Positions 36,557-46,231 are shown, numbered from the stretch's first letter. The stretch is DNA of 64,000 bases from Lewinellaceae bacterium (GCA_020636405.1 JACJXW010000008.1:400285-464284); one strand, 5' to 3'. Program-made: numbers and translations. The notes: generated from the letters alone by a model not told the origin.

Positions 36557-37342
36557 TTATTTCCCCTGGAATACCGGTTTGCGTTTTTCCAGGAACGCGT
36601 TCACGCCCTCCCGGTAGTCGTCCGTTTGCCCGGCGGCCGTTTGCAGTTCGTCTTCCACTGTCAGCTGGCCTTCGAGGCTGTTGTCCGCTGATCGGTTGAG
36701 GGCCCTTTTGGTATAGCCCAGCCCTTTGGTAGGCATCAGGGAAAGGGTCCGGGCGAGGGCCATGGATTGTTCCGCAAAATCTTCATCCTCGTAGTACTTA
36801 TAGATCATACCCAGGCGTTCGGCCTCGTTGGCGCTCACCTTATCACCCAGCATCATCAGGGCCGAGGCTTTCTGGAAGCCGATCAGGCGGGGCAGAAAGA
36901 AGGTGCCCCCGCTGTCGGGGATCAGTCCGATCTTGCTGAAGGCCTGTATGAAGGAGGCAGATTCGGCAGCTACGACGATATCGCACGCCAGGGCGATATT
37001 GGCGCCGGCGCCGGCGGCTACGCCATTGACAGCAGCGATGACGGGTTTCTCGATCTCCCGGATGCGCAGGATGATGGGGTTATAGTGCTCCGTTAGAATG
37101 GTGGTCATCTCGGGGCCATCTTCGGCGATGACCTCCTGCAGGTCCTGTCCGGCGGAGAAGGCCTTTCCGGCGCCGGTGAGGTAAATGGCGCGCACCTGAG
37201 GGTCGTCCCGGCAGGCGTCGAGGCGGGCCTGCAGGGACAAGGCCATCTCGCGGTTGAAGCTGTTGTAGACTTTGGGGCGGTTGAGGGTGATCCTGGCCAC
37301 ATGGCCATCGAGTTCGAAGAGAATGGTATTGTTATCGTCCAT
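36557..37342 (-). CDS. paaG: Enoyl-CoA hydratase/isomerase, PaaG-like
   Basis: A 261-aa crotonase. Oxyanion-hole segments are KAFSAGQDLQEV and VNGVAAGAGANIALACDIV. The segment FSKIGLIPDSGGTFFLPRLI carries Asp in the position typical of the PaaG ring 1,2-epoxyphenylacetyl-CoA isomerase. Its neighbour is paaD, supporting a phenylacetate role. It starts about 75 bases after paaD. Confidence 0.85.
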   Translation of the reverse strand: MDDNNTILFELDGHVARITLNRPKVYNSFNREMALSLQARLDACRDDPQVRAIYLTGAGKAFSAGQDLQEVIAEDGPEMTTILTEHYNPIILRIREIEKPVIAAVNGVAAGAGANIALACDIVVAAESASFIQAFSKIGLIPDSGGTFFLPRLIGFQKASALMMLGDKVSANEAERLGMIYKYYEDEDFAEQSMALARTLSLMPTKGLGYTKRALNRSADNSLEGQLTVEDELQTAAGQTDDYREGVNAFLEKRKPVFQGK

Positions 37343-37418
37343 TGATGGTGAGGTTGGATGGTTGTATAGCTATACGATTAGGGTGAGTTTTGGAGTTTCG
37401 GCCTGCCCCGGCGTTGGT

Positions 37419-37913
37419 CTAGTGGCACTTGAAATAATCAAAGGGCTCCTTACAATCCAGGCAACGGTATAGTGCTTTGCAGGCTGTTGAACCGAACTGG
37501 CTGACCATTTCCGTATGGCCGGACCCACACTGCGGGCATTCAACGGTGGGCCCATCCTGAAAGAGGGCGTTTTTGTCGACGCTGCCATCAACGGGCGGTG
37601 CGATGCCATAATCTTTGAGGCGTTGCCGCCCCCGCTCGGTGATCCAGTCGGTCGTCCAGGCCGGGTGTAGAACGGTAGTGACTTTTACATTCTCGAATCC
37701 TTTTTCCTGCAGGGCCGCCCGGATATTGACTTCGATGGTATTCATGGCCGGGCACCCGGAATAGGTAGGCGTGATGATGATCTCCACCCCCTCTTCGCCG
37801 ATCTTAACGTCCCGGATAATGCCCATATCGGTTACGGCCAGTACAGGGATCTCGGGATCGGCCACTTCTTCCAGAATGTTTCGGATGTCTTCTTTTGTAG
37901 CAGCAGTTGTCAT
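37419..37913 (-). CDS. paaD: Phenylacetyl-CoA epoxygenase maturation subunit PaaD
   Basis: A 164-aa protein. The MIP18-like domain (VADPEIPVLAVTDMGIIRDV, YSGCPAMNTIEVNIRAAL) is followed by a C-terminal CPQCGSGHTEMVSQFGSTAC zinc-type segment and CLDCKEPFDYFKCH. This is PaaD, thought to supply Fe-S or iron to the PaaABC(E) oxygenase. The oxygenase genes are not in the window. Confidence 0.9.
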   Translation of the reverse strand: MTTAATKEDIRNILEEVADPEIPVLAVTDMGIIRDVKIGEEGVEIIITPTYSGCPAMNTIEVNIRAALQEKGFENVKVTTVLHPAWTTDWITERGRQRLKDYGIAPPVDGSVDKNALFQDGPTVECPQCGSGHTEMVSQFGSTACKALYRCLDCKEPFDYFKCH

Positions 37914-37958
37914 GGTTAGGGTTTGTTGTTAGCTTTAAAAAACTAACAATCGTTCGCA

Positions 37959-39290
37959 TCAATCGGTTTTGACCATTTCCAGATTGCGGACCATGAGAAG
38001 GTAGGAGCGGGCGAATTCGGGAAGGCTGTCGAACCGGAGGGAGCCGGTGGCCGGGTTGAGGTTGGGGTAGTAGGCCCGGTTATCTTCCATGATCCGGCTG
38101 ATGGCCTTTTTGATGGCGCGTTTGTCAAATTTGTTGACGGCTTTGTCGTAGTATCTAGCGGTAAATCCCAGGCTTTGGAAATAGTCGGACTCTACGATCT
38201 GGTAATAGAGGTGGAACAGGTCGCGGTCGGGCTTGGGCACGGCATAGTTGAACATGCAGTATCCGACGATGTAACCGGGAATGGCCAGGGCAATATTCTC
38301 ATAACCATGTTCTTTGTACCAATCCATGTGAAACAATTCGGCATCGATGATGCTGACCACCCGGTCGTGGTGAACGGAGTGGGTGATGCCGAAGGTGGAT
38401 TTTACGCGGTACATTTCCTTAAAGAATTCCTCTTTGTCTCTGGCGAGCAGTTCCTTGAGGTCGGAACACAGCACCTGGTTCTTACCGGCGGTGGCCATTC
38501 CATCGTTTTCATAGTATTTGCGGTGGAGGTGTTCGAGGGCTTCCATCATGAACCCTTCCGGCTTGATGAGGTAGTCGAGCCGGTAGATGAGGTCGAGCAG
38601 CAGGTAACCGATGCTTCCGGAATACTGTATCTTATCGAGTTTTCCGTTTTCGGCTTCCTCCAGGGCCAGTTTGATCTGGCCGGTGAGGTAATTGTACTTG
38701 GCCTGTTTTTCGTCCAGTGGTAATTCTTCCAGGTGAGTGGTATCGACCGGCTGCAGGCTCTTGAACTCTTCCAGCAGCAGGTCGTCCTGTTTATCGGCTT
38801 TGGTGGCCACCTCCTTGAGGGCGTAATACAGTTTATAAGGGGAGCCATCCAGGGTGTAAGTATCGAAGATGATGGCAATATTACCTGCCTCATCCAGAGC
38901 GAAGCGGCTGTACTTGAGATTGAAGTTCTGTTCCAGGAGGCGGCGCATAAAAGCTACATTGAGTGCTTCGGCCTTGACCACTTTGGCCTCTACTGTGACT
39001 TTCTGCGGCGTGGCCATGCCCGTGATCTTCTTGGACCCCTGGTACAGTTCGAACTTCAGGCCGCCCTTGGCCTCTTCGTAACGCACATTGTCCTCTTCTT
39101 CATCCCGAAGATAGTAGAAGAATTGCTTGTAGCTTTCCAGGTACTCCTGCTGGTCGAACTTCTCCAGCGCCACATCCCAAGCGGTGTAGCGGGAACTGTC
39201 CTTATAGGAATCACTGTAGCGCCCAAAGCTGATCTTCGGTTGTTCTATTTCGTCCGTTTTCGAGCCAAAGATGCGGTCGAACAATCCCAT
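37959..39290 (-). CDS. Conserved hypothetical protein
   Basis: A 443-aa soluble protein starting MGLFDRIFGSKTDE. Segments such as LEKFDQQEYLESYKQFFYYL and ALEHLHRKYYENDGMATAGK suggest a helical and mixed fold. No recognised motif, signal or membrane segment. It precedes paaD by 45 bases in the same direction, so it may share the transcript, but there is no functional link that I can see. Confidence 0.6.
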   Translation of the reverse strand: MGLFDRIFGSKTDEIEQPKISFGRYSDSYKDSSRYTAWDVALEKFDQQEYLESYKQFFYYLRDEEEDNVRYEEAKGGLKFELYQGSKKITGMATPQKVTVEAKVVKAEALNVAFMRRLLEQNFNLKYSRFALDEAGNIAIIFDTYTLDGSPYKLYYALKEVATKADKQDDLLLEEFKSLQPVDTTHLEELPLDEKQAKYNYLTGQIKLALEEAENGKLDKIQYSGSIGYLLLDLIYRLDYLIKPEGFMMEALEHLHRKYYENDGMATAGKNQVLCSDLKELLARDKEEFFKEMYRVKSTFGITHSVHHDRVVSIIDAELFHMDWYKEHGYENIALAIPGYIVGYCMFNYAVPKPDRDLFHLYYQIVESDYFQSLGFTARYYDKAVNKFDKRAIKKAISRIMEDNRAYYPNLNPATGSLRFDSLPEFARSYLLMVRNLEMVKTD

Positions 39291-39372
39291 TCTGTCTTTT
39301 ATTTTTCCATATGGAAAAGTACAAAATCAGCGCAAGTTAACAAAAACGAAGAAAGGTAAAGGCAAAAGCTTT

Positions 39373-40398
39373 TTACTTAATGTTCACTTCCCTTTCCTGG
39401 TGGCTCCGCTTGACATGCAGGGTAGCGAGGTCGAGCTGGGCGCTGGCAGCGTTGCCGATGCTTTCTTCTTCCTCCTTTTCTTGCCTGGTGTACATCCTCT
39501 GCATCTGTTTAACGGTCAGTGTAGACCCGTCCGGGCTCCAGCCGGGAGGGCCGAAGATGTACATGAATTTATGGCGCCAATTGCTGGTACTCTTCACGTC
39601 ATTCCAGATATTCTTATATTCGTGCAGAAGGATGACCACCGGGTTGTAGGAGTTGGGCGGATGAATGACCCCGTATTTGATCTCGATCTGTTCGTCGTAG
39701 TCGGCCCAGGTCCCAAACAACTTGTCAAAGAGGTTGAGGTAACCGCCGTGGTTCTTATCCAGGTATTCCAGGTTCTGGGCATGGTGGACCTGGTGCTGGG
39801 TATGCGTGTTCAGGAATTTTTCCAGAAAGCCCAGCTTGGGAATATATTGAGAGTGAAGTTGGAACTGCCACAAGGATTCTATGCCCATGCAGATGACCAC
39901 CATTCCGGGGTGAAAGCCAATGATCGGCAGCCACATATAGAACAGGGGTTTGTACATAAGGGTGAACCACCCGTTCCTGATGCCCGTGCCCAGGTTGAAA
40001 TGATGGGAGGAGTGGTGAACGATATGGGCCGCCCAGAGAAAACGCACCGTATGGTTGAGCCGGTGGAACCAGTAGTAACTGAAGTCGTCCAGCAACTGGC
40101 AGATCAGCCAGGTATACCAGGCCCAGCCGAAGGATTGATAACCCATGATGTTGGTGCGTACGCCATCTACCTCCGGGTTGAATATCTCGTAGGCAAAATT
40201 GAAAATGATTATTGCGGAGATGACTTTGAAAAGCGGCTCGATGATAATGGCGCCCAAACCCATGAAAGCGCTGGCAGAAAGGTCCTTCCAATCATATAGC
40301 TGACGGGTATCGTCATGAGCTTTGCTGTAGGCCAGTTCAATGAGAATTAATACCACAAAAATGGGAACTCCGTAAACGAGTGGGTTAGTAAGATCCAT
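39373..40398 (-). CDS. Sterol desaturase/fatty acid hydroxylase family membrane protein
   Basis: A 341-aa membrane protein with the tripartite di-iron histidine boxes YYWFHRLNH, HIVHHSSHHFN and HQVHHAQN, and several transmembrane helices. The fatty acid hydroxylase superfamily uses a di-iron centre to hydroxylate lipids. It ends with a charged tail (RQEKEEEESIG). Substrate is not evident from the neighbours. Confidence 0.85.
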   Translation of the reverse strand: MDLTNPLVYGVPIFVVLILIELAYSKAHDDTRQLYDWKDLSASAFMGLGAIIIEPLFKVISAIIIFNFAYEIFNPEVDGVRTNIMGYQSFGWAWYTWLICQLLDDFSYYWFHRLNHTVRFLWAAHIVHHSSHHFNLGTGIRNGWFTLMYKPLFYMWLPIIGFHPGMVVICMGIESLWQFQLHSQYIPKLGFLEKFLNTHTQHQVHHAQNLEYLDKNHGGYLNLFDKLFGTWADYDEQIEIKYGVIHPPNSYNPVVILLHEYKNIWNDVKSTSNWRHKFMYIFGPPGWSPDGSTLTVKQMQRMYTRQEKEEEESIGNAASAQLDLATLHVKRSHQEREVNIK

Positions 40399-40606
40399 TA
40401 TTCCTGAAATTTTTTTTGAAGGCCAAAGTAAAAATTTTCTCGCGGTACTTCCCTTTATCTTTTGTCTTTTCTCTTTATTTCTGAGTCACAACGCACGGGA
40501 AATATAGATTTCTGTAGAGGCAGGGAGCCAGTCCTTCGCCCGGCTTAAATTTCATGGCGCGGCTTTTCGCCTCTTCGGTTTAGGCGCTTTCTTTCGCCAA
40601 TCTCTT

Positions 40607-40614
40607 TATCTTTG
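40607..40614 (+). promoter_or_regulatory. Bacteroidota-type -7 promoter box
   Basis: TATCTTTG matches the TAnnTTTG consensus of the main Bacteroidota sigma factor. It lies 39 bases before the ATG at 40654, supporting that start over the codon at 40612 which lies within the box. No clear -33 element. Confidence 0.5.
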
Positions 40615-40653
40615 TTTGACTCGACACCCGATTGTGAAACAAATTTTAAAACT

Positions 40654-41274
40654 ATGAAATCAGCCATTCTCTTCCCCGTTTTTGCTTTTATTCTTGCACC
40701 TGCATTAACAGCTCAGTCCGAAAGTATGAAAAACGACACATCCGAATCCGGCCTTCCTTATTACCAGATACCGGACTATCCTGAAGCCTATTCTGCCGGT
40801 ACGGTCGCCGCCCGCCTCATCGACGGGCTGGGCTTCCGCTATTACTGGGCCACCGAAGGCTTGCGGGAGGAAGACCTGCAGTTCCGTCCGAACGAATCCG
40901 CCAGGACTACCCTCGAAACGCTGGATCACATCTATGGCCTGTCCGTTCTTATCGTTCGGGCGCCCCGGCGGGAAGTTAATGTGCGCCCAGAGAAAGAAGA
41001 AACGCTTTCATTTGAGGAAATGAGGCGAAGAACGCTGGAAAACTTCCGGCAGGCGAGCGAGATCCTGCTCACCAGTTCAGATGAAGAGGTATCCGGTTAC
41101 AGCCTCCTCTTTCAACGCGGGGAAGATACCTCCGAATACCCCTTTTGGAACCTGGTCAACGGCCCCATCGCCGATGCCCTCTGGCACGTGGGGCAGGTCG
41201 TGTCCTTCCGGCGGTCGTCGGGCAACCCGTTCAATTCCAAGGTGAGTGTGTTCAATGGGAAAGTGCGGGAGTGA
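40654..41274 (+). CDS. Secreted DinB-like protein
   Basis: 206 aa from the ATG at 40654, with a cleavable signal peptide (AILFPVFAFILAPALTAQS). The four-helix DinB-like fold is suggested by ARLIDGLGFRYYWATEGL, ETLDHIYGLSVLIVRA and ADALWHVGQVVSFRRSSGNP, with three potential metal-binding His/Asp positions. DinB-family proteins bind metal and thiols; an exported version is unusual and its role unknown. Confidence 0.7.
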   Translation: MKSAILFPVFAFILAPALTAQSESMKNDTSESGLPYYQIPDYPEAYSAGTVAARLIDGLGFRYYWATEGLREEDLQFRPNESARTTLETLDHIYGLSVLIVRAPRREVNVRPEKEETLSFEEMRRRTLENFRQASEILLTSSDEEVSGYSLLFQRGEDTSEYPFWNLVNGPIADALWHVGQVVSFRRSSGNPFNSKVSVFNGKVRE

Positions 41275-41340
41275 GGAGGTTTGGATGTTTGGAGGTTAGG
41301 AGGTTTGGATGTTTGGAGGTTAGGATGTTAGGGGGTTTGG
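41275..41340 (+). repeat. 8-bp minisatellite array (GGANGTTW)
   Basis: Eight consecutive octamers: GGAGGTTT, GGATGTTT, GGAGGTTA, GGAGGTTT, GGATGTTT, GGAGGTTA, GGATGTTA, GGGGGTTT. It begins just after the stop of the DinB-like gene. The same octamer family forms the larger array at 58038-58237. Confidence 0.75.
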
Positions 41341-41378
41341 CTTCCTGCAAATCGTAAACCTGGATCAAAAAACCGGCC

Positions 41379-42386
41379 ATGGCCGCAAAAGAAAAATTGT
41401 TGTTCCCCCTGTTATTCCGCCTGGGCCGCCGGTTGCCCTTCGGCTGGTTGAAACGGGGGAGTGCGCTTCCGGTCATTCCTTTATACCACGCCATTTCCGG
41501 CCGGCCCTCGCCCTATGTAAAACACGTTGGGGTCTGGCGTTCCACCCAAAGGTTTGCTGAGGACCTGGATTTTCTGTTGAAGCACTACGAGCCCGTCGGG
41601 CTGGAAGATCTGAAAACCGGAAAGCAAACGAGAAAGCCTCCCCTGCACCTCACCTTCGACGATGGGCTGAAGGAGTGTTATACAACTGTATTTCCCATCC
41701 TCAAGGAAAAGGGCATACCGGCCACCTTTTTCGTCAACGCTGCTTTTGTCGACAACGAGGATCTGTTCTTTCGTTTTCAGTCTTCCCTGCTCATTGAGCA
41801 AATCGAATCGGAGCCGGAGGCACTGAAGGCCATCCTGTCGTGGAAGGAAAAGCAGAAGGCCCGAGAGGACTGGAAACCCTTCCTGCTGTCCGTTCAGTAT
41901 TCGGGCCGCGATGTGCTGAGGACGATCGCCCGGGAGGTGGGCGTCGACTTTGCCGCCCATCTGAAGCGGCAGCCTTGTTACATGAGCCGGGCGGAGTTGC
42001 TGCGCCTGGAAAAGGAAGGCTTCACCATCGGCGCCCACAGCATCGACCATCCCAGGTACGATGCCCTGCCGTTGGCGGAGCAACTGCGGCAAACCCGGGA
42101 GAGCCTGGCCTTCGTCGGCCACCATTTTAACCCACCCGTCCGGGCCTTTGCTTTTCCCTTTACCGATTTTGGGGTCGGCCGCAAGTTTTTTGAAGCATTG
42201 GAAAAGGAGGGCGCTTGTGGCCTGAGCTTCGGGTGCGCCGGCCTGAAAAGGGATGCTGCTCCTGGACACCTGCAACGCATTCCCTTCGATGAAAATCCCT
42301 TATCCGCTCGGGTGAATTTGTCGAAAGAATACTTGTATTTTCTGCTCAAAGCGCCGCTGGGCCGGAATGTGCTGGAGAGGAAATAG
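41379..42386 (+). CDS. NodB-type polysaccharide deacetylase
   Basis: A 335-aa protein with NodB domain motifs HLTFDDGLKECYTTVFPIL (catalytic Asp pair) and TIGAHSIDHPRYDALP (His ligands), plus RAFAFPFTDFG. No signal peptide; a slightly hydrophobic N-terminus. Removes acyl groups from amino sugars. First gene of the adenylation/ACP/GNAT cluster, suggesting that it exposes an amine for later acylation; this is inference. Confidence 0.8.
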   Translation: MAAKEKLLFPLLFRLGRRLPFGWLKRGSALPVIPLYHAISGRPSPYVKHVGVWRSTQRFAEDLDFLLKHYEPVGLEDLKTGKQTRKPPLHLTFDDGLKECYTTVFPILKEKGIPATFFVNAAFVDNEDLFFRFQSSLLIEQIESEPEALKAILSWKEKQKAREDWKPFLLSVQYSGRDVLRTIAREVGVDFAAHLKRQPCYMSRAELLRLEKEGFTIGAHSIDHPRYDALPLAEQLRQTRESLAFVGHHFNPPVRAFAFPFTDFGVGRKFFEALEKEGACGLSFGCAGLKRDAAPGHLQRIPFDENPLSARVNLSKEYLYFLLKAPLGRNVLERK

Positions 42387-42395
42387 AGGGTTTTT

Positions 42396-42437
42396 GATTT
42401 GCGATGTTTGATTTTTGATATTTGATTTGCGATGTTT
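42396..42437 (+). repeat. 7-bp tandem repeat (GATNTNT type)
   Basis: Six heptamers: GATTTGC, GATGTTT, GATTTTT, GATATTT, GATTTGC, GATGTTT. It lies between the deacetylase and adenylation genes; the open frame extending into it is therefore not a real N-terminus of the adenylation gene. Confidence 0.65.
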
Positions 42438-42531
42438 GGAGCTGCATGGGAGCAGGCCGGGATCAGAAACAGTAAAGAAAAATAACTCCTGGCTCGTAGT
42501 GAAAGGCACAAATCACACCTCAAACGCGATA

Positions 42532-44019
42532 ATGATCTTCAACTCAATACTGCCAACCGTTGCGCACAACCTCCGGGAATTCAGCTCCCGGACGGCCTTT
42601 TGCATTAAGGAGCAATCTTTTACCTATCAGGATTTTTCTGACCGCATCAGTGGCATTTCCCGGGCCTTGCGGGAACGGGAGATCCCGGAGCAAAGCCCGG
42701 TCGGGGTCGTCACTGCCGACCGCCTGGAAACGTATGCTTCCATCTTCGCGCTGTGGTTCAACCGGCTCATCTTTGTGCCCCTCAGCCCCGCCAACCCGGC
42801 CGAACGCAACCGCAACATGATGGAACAGACAGGTATGAAACACGTCCTGGCATTTGATCTGACGGAAGCGGGAGCTACCGGCGTCGGGAAGGGAACAGAA
42901 GTTATTGCCACCGGGGGGCTTTCCCAGGGCGAAGCGGTTGCCACCAGTTCCAACAGCCGCGAAGAGGACATTTTGTACATTCTGTTCACCTCCGGCAGTA
43001 CGGGCCTTCCTAAAGGAGTGCCCATCACCCGAAAGAACCTGGATGCTTTCGTGCGCGCCTTTTTCCGGATCGGTTACCAGCTCAATGAAGAGGACCGTTT
43101 TCTGCAGATCTTCGACTTTACGTTCGACGTGTCGGTGCAGTCTTACGTACTGCCCCTATACCTGGGCGCCGGCGTGTATACCGTCCCGCAGGAGGGCGTC
43201 AAATTCCTGTCGGCGCTGAAAGTGTTGAAGGAACATCAGATTACTTTTGCCAAGCTGGTGCCGTCCACCCTTCAGTTTTTTCGGCCCTATCTTGATCGGA
43301 TACAGCTGCCCCATCTTCGGTATTCCCTGTTTTCCGGCGAAGCCCTGCCGGAAGATATTACCCGGGAATGGTCCCGCTGCGTGCCCAATGCCGTTATCGA
43401 GAACCACTACGGCCCGACCGAGGGCACCATCGATTGCCTCTATCACCGCTGGGAGGAGGGCCGCAGCCCGGCTTACAACGGCATCGTAGCTATCGGCGCG
43501 GCGTATGAAGGCATGGAGGGAATCGTCGTGGATGAGCATGGAAAGGAAGTGGAAGCCGGCCAGAAAGGGGAACTGTGGATCAGCGGTGATCAGGTAACGC
43601 CCGGCTACTGGAAGAACGAGGCCAAAAACCGGGAGAGTTTCACCATTCGCAGCGGAAGGCGGTTTTATAAGACCGGCGACATCGTTTTTCAGGATGAGCA
43701 GGGCCTGTACCTCTATTGCGGGAGGAAGGACAACCAACTGCAGATACAGGGGTATCGGGTAGAATTGGGCGAGGTGGAACATCATGTGAAGCAGATGATC
43801 AGCCGGAATATCGTGGTGGATTCATATGTGGAGAAGGGCGTTCTCTCGCTCGTCCTCTTCGTGGAAGGCATGCCTGAAGGGGAAAGGGTACAGATCGACG
43901 CCCGCCTGCGCCAAAAGCTGCCTCCCTATATGATCCCCGGTAAAATCGTATCGGTCGGCGCCTTTCCCCGGACAGTCAGCGGAAAGACCGACCGCCAAAA
44001 ACTGCGTGGCTTATTATGA
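42532..44019 (+). CDS. Stand-alone amino-acid-type adenylation protein
   Basis: About 495 aa from the ATG at 42532 (MIFNSILPTVAHNLREF). Adenylation motifs are A3 FTSGSTGLPKGVP, A4-like FDFTFDVSVQSYV, A5 NHYGPTEGTIDC, A7 YKTGDIV, A8 GRKDNQLQIQGYRVELGEVE and A10 SGKTDRQKL with the catalytic Lys. There is no fused carrier domain; a separate ACP follows two genes later. The organisation resembles DltA-DltC, but no DltB is present. It should activate an amino or hydroxy acid as acyl-AMP and load the ACP. Confidence 0.85.
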   Translation: MIFNSILPTVAHNLREFSSRTAFCIKEQSFTYQDFSDRISGISRALREREIPEQSPVGVVTADRLETYASIFALWFNRLIFVPLSPANPAERNRNMMEQTGMKHVLAFDLTEAGATGVGKGTEVIATGGLSQGEAVATSSNSREEDILYILFTSGSTGLPKGVPITRKNLDAFVRAFFRIGYQLNEEDRFLQIFDFTFDVSVQSYVLPLYLGAGVYTVPQEGVKFLSALKVLKEHQITFAKLVPSTLQFFRPYLDRIQLPHLRYSLFSGEALPEDITREWSRCVPNAVIENHYGPTEGTIDCLYHRWEEGRSPAYNGIVAIGAAYEGMEGIVVDEHGKEVEAGQKGELWISGDQVTPGYWKNEAKNRESFTIRSGRRFYKTGDIVFQDEQGLYLYCGRKDNQLQIQGYRVELGEVEHHVKQMISRNIVVDSYVEKGVLSLVLFVEGMPEGERVQIDARLRQKLPPYMIPGKIVSVGAFPRTVSGKTDRQKLRGLL

Positions 44020-44774
44020 GCGAAGCACTGGAAAAGGCCATACTCGAAAATCATTTTGGCGCCTACCGCACCATCGCCCGAGCTTGTGGCGGCCACCATG
44101 GCAGGACGGCGGCCTATGAATGGACGCTGGCCCCTCCCGGGAACACCTATCCAAACTTTATCTTCAACGAACAAGCTGAAGCCATCGATATCGAGGCGCT
44201 GAAGGAGCAGATCCGGGCAGGAGCGCTGCCTCCTTTCTGGCTCTCCCCCAATTCCAGGCTGCAAACCCTCATCGGGCCTGCCGGCTTCCGCCTCATCCGG
44301 ATTTGGCAGGGGCTGGGCATGCGCCCCAAAGAGCTGAAACCACCGCCGGAGGTGCCGGGCCTGGAGTTTTGTATGGTGGAAAGCGCGGAACAGGTTGACA
44401 TATGGACGGAGATCGCCGCCCAGTCCTTCAACACCCCGTTTGAAAAAGGTTACTTTTATCCGTTGCTGGAACGGCCCGGGGTGGAGCTGTTCCTAGGTAA
44501 CAAGGAGGGCGTGTTTGTAGGTACGGCTATGAATTTTTATCAGGGCAGTACCGTTGGCCTGCACATGGCCGCCACCTTGCCTGCTCACCGCAAGCAGGGC
44601 ATCGGCCAGTGGCTGCTGGCGCAGGGTATACAGAGAGGATTCGACAGCGGCGCCCGCCTTGCGGTGTGCTCCGCTACACCTGACGGCAGCAGCCCCTGGC
44701 AAAAGATCGGGTTTAAAGTATATTCAAAACTCTATCTTTACTGGCTGGTGGGGAAGGAGTATATTTCGGCATAA
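44016..44774 (+). CDS. GNAT-family N-acyltransferase
   Basis: A 252-aa protein. The C-terminal GNAT core is LEFCMVESAEQVDIWTEIAA..LGNKEGVFVGTAMNFYQGS and the CoA motif LPAHRKQGIGQWLL. The N-terminal 100 residues are of unknown fold. ATGA overlap with the adenylation gene shows coupling. Probably transfers an acyl group to an amine in the same pathway. Confidence 0.8.
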   Translation: MSEALEKAILENHFGAYRTIARACGGHHGRTAAYEWTLAPPGNTYPNFIFNEQAEAIDIEALKEQIRAGALPPFWLSPNSRLQTLIGPAGFRLIRIWQGLGMRPKELKPPPEVPGLEFCMVESAEQVDIWTEIAAQSFNTPFEKGYFYPLLERPGVELFLGNKEGVFVGTAMNFYQGSTVGLHMAATLPAHRKQGIGQWLLAQGIQRGFDSGARLAVCSATPDGSSPWQKIGFKVYSKLYLYWLVGKEYISA

Positions 44775-44846
44775 GGGGTGTCGCCTTCCCCTGTATGGCG
44801 ATCTCGATTTAGTATCCGCCGGGATCACCGAAAAAATCAATTAATC

Positions 44847-45080
44847 ATGCAAGACATTCTATCCAAACTCAACCCCATTTTTATACGGGTCTTTGAAGAC
44901 GAAAACCTGAAGATAACCGAGGAGAGCTCGGCGCGGGACATCGATAAGTGGGATTCCCTTCGCCACGTCCTGCTCATTTCGGAGATCGAAAAGGCTTTCG
45001 ATACCCAATTTGAACTGGAAGAGATGATCGGATTTCAAAACGTGGGAGACATCGCTCGTGCGCTCGAAAAGAAAAGCTGA
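44847..45080 (+). CDS. Acyl carrier protein
   Basis: A 77-aa protein from the ATG at 44847. Phosphopantetheine site DKWDSLRHVLL with Ser in the DSL motif; an acidic four-helix protein of normal ACP length. Its stop overlaps the next start (TGATG). It is likely the carrier loaded by the adenylation protein of this cluster, not the fatty-acid-synthesis ACP. Confidence 0.85.
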   Translation: MQDILSKLNPIFIRVFEDENLKITEESSARDIDKWDSLRHVLLISEIEKAFDTQFELEEMIGFQNVGDIARALEKKS

Positions 45081-46159
45081 TGGAATTTCGGGAGGTCAGG
45101 GTAGGGGAGTTGGAAGCGTTCATCCGGTCGGAGCTGTACCTCCGGTCCGCCCATTGCCCCATCAGCCGGCATCGGGCGCTTTCGCAGGCGGCCAACCCGA
45201 GGGCCGTGCCGGAAGGCCCGGCGCTGGTACTGGCGGTAGACGGCGGCCAGGTGGTGGGATATGCCGGCTTTTTGCCGGATGCCATCGGTAAGGAGAAAAT
45301 CTACTGGAATAGCGGCTGGTGGGTGGCGGATGAATTCAAGAACATCGCTCTGCCTTTATTTTTTCAGTTTCTGCAAAAGGCCCGCGAGCGCGTCCTGCTG
45401 ACCGACCTGACCCCGCATACCGAAGCCATCATCCGGCGATTGCATTTCTTTCGCTTCAGGGAGATGGCCCCTGGATTGCGGGGTTATCTGAGATTCAACC
45501 TTGGGGATTTGCTTCCGCAGCGCCGGCCTGCACTGGCGCCCCTGCGGCCGGCGTTCCGGGCCCTGGACGGTTTGGCGAACCTCCTGATCGGGGCCCGGAA
45601 CGCTTTGCGGCGTTATCCGTTGCCCCGGGAAATCAAAATAGAACCGATCGCCACTTTTACGGAAGCGGACCGGGCCTTTATCGAGGCCCATTCTGAAAAT
45701 GAACTCACCCGGAGAGGCCCCGACGATATCCTCTGGATCAAAGACAACCCCTGGGTACTGCCCGGTGATGGATGTTCGATCGATTACAGCCATTATTACT
45801 TCACGGCCGTATCCGATGATTTTGAAACCCGGCTCCTTCGGATTTCCTGGCTGGGGGAAACCAAAGCAATACTGTTTACCCGCCGGCTCAATCAGCACTT
45901 TACCATTCCTTACCTCTATTTTGAGGAGGACATCCTGCCCGTCCTGGCGGCCTACCTATATCGGCAAATGATCCGGGGGCGATGCATTCATTTTACTACG
46001 TTCCATCCGAAGTTGAAGGACTATATGCTGCAGAACCCGTCCCCGTTTGTCTTTCAAAAGGATATCCGGCGCACTTTCGCTTATCATGAGAAGGTGGGAG
46101 GCTATATCCCGGAAGGGGCTGTGCTGCAGGACGGGGATGGGGATGTGGCGTTTTGCTGA
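45080..46159 (+). CDS. GNAT-like protein of the adenylation cluster
   Basis: A 359-aa protein. The first 130 residues follow a GNAT-like pattern (PALVLAVDGGQVVGYAGFLP, WNSGWWVADEFKNIALPLFF, HTEAIIRRLHFFRFREM), and the C-terminal half is an additional domain (HSENELTRRGPDDILWIKDN, YYFTAVSDDFETRLLRISWL). It is translationally coupled to the ACP gene, so it may transfer an acyl group from the ACP. The exact substrate is unknown. Confidence 0.6.
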   Translation: MEFREVRVGELEAFIRSELYLRSAHCPISRHRALSQAANPRAVPEGPALVLAVDGGQVVGYAGFLPDAIGKEKIYWNSGWWVADEFKNIALPLFFQFLQKARERVLLTDLTPHTEAIIRRLHFFRFREMAPGLRGYLRFNLGDLLPQRRPALAPLRPAFRALDGLANLLIGARNALRRYPLPREIKIEPIATFTEADRAFIEAHSENELTRRGPDDILWIKDNPWVLPGDGCSIDYSHYYFTAVSDDFETRLLRISWLGETKAILFTRRLNQHFTIPYLYFEEDILPVLAAYLYRQMIRGRCIHFTTFHPKLKDYMLQNPSPFVFQKDIRRTFAYHEKVGGYIPEGAVLQDGDGDVAFC

Positions 46160-46231
46160 TCTCCGTTTTCGGTAAGATAGCGTCATCCCATTTGACATCC
46201 CACTCACAAACCCCTACCTTTATACCCATCT

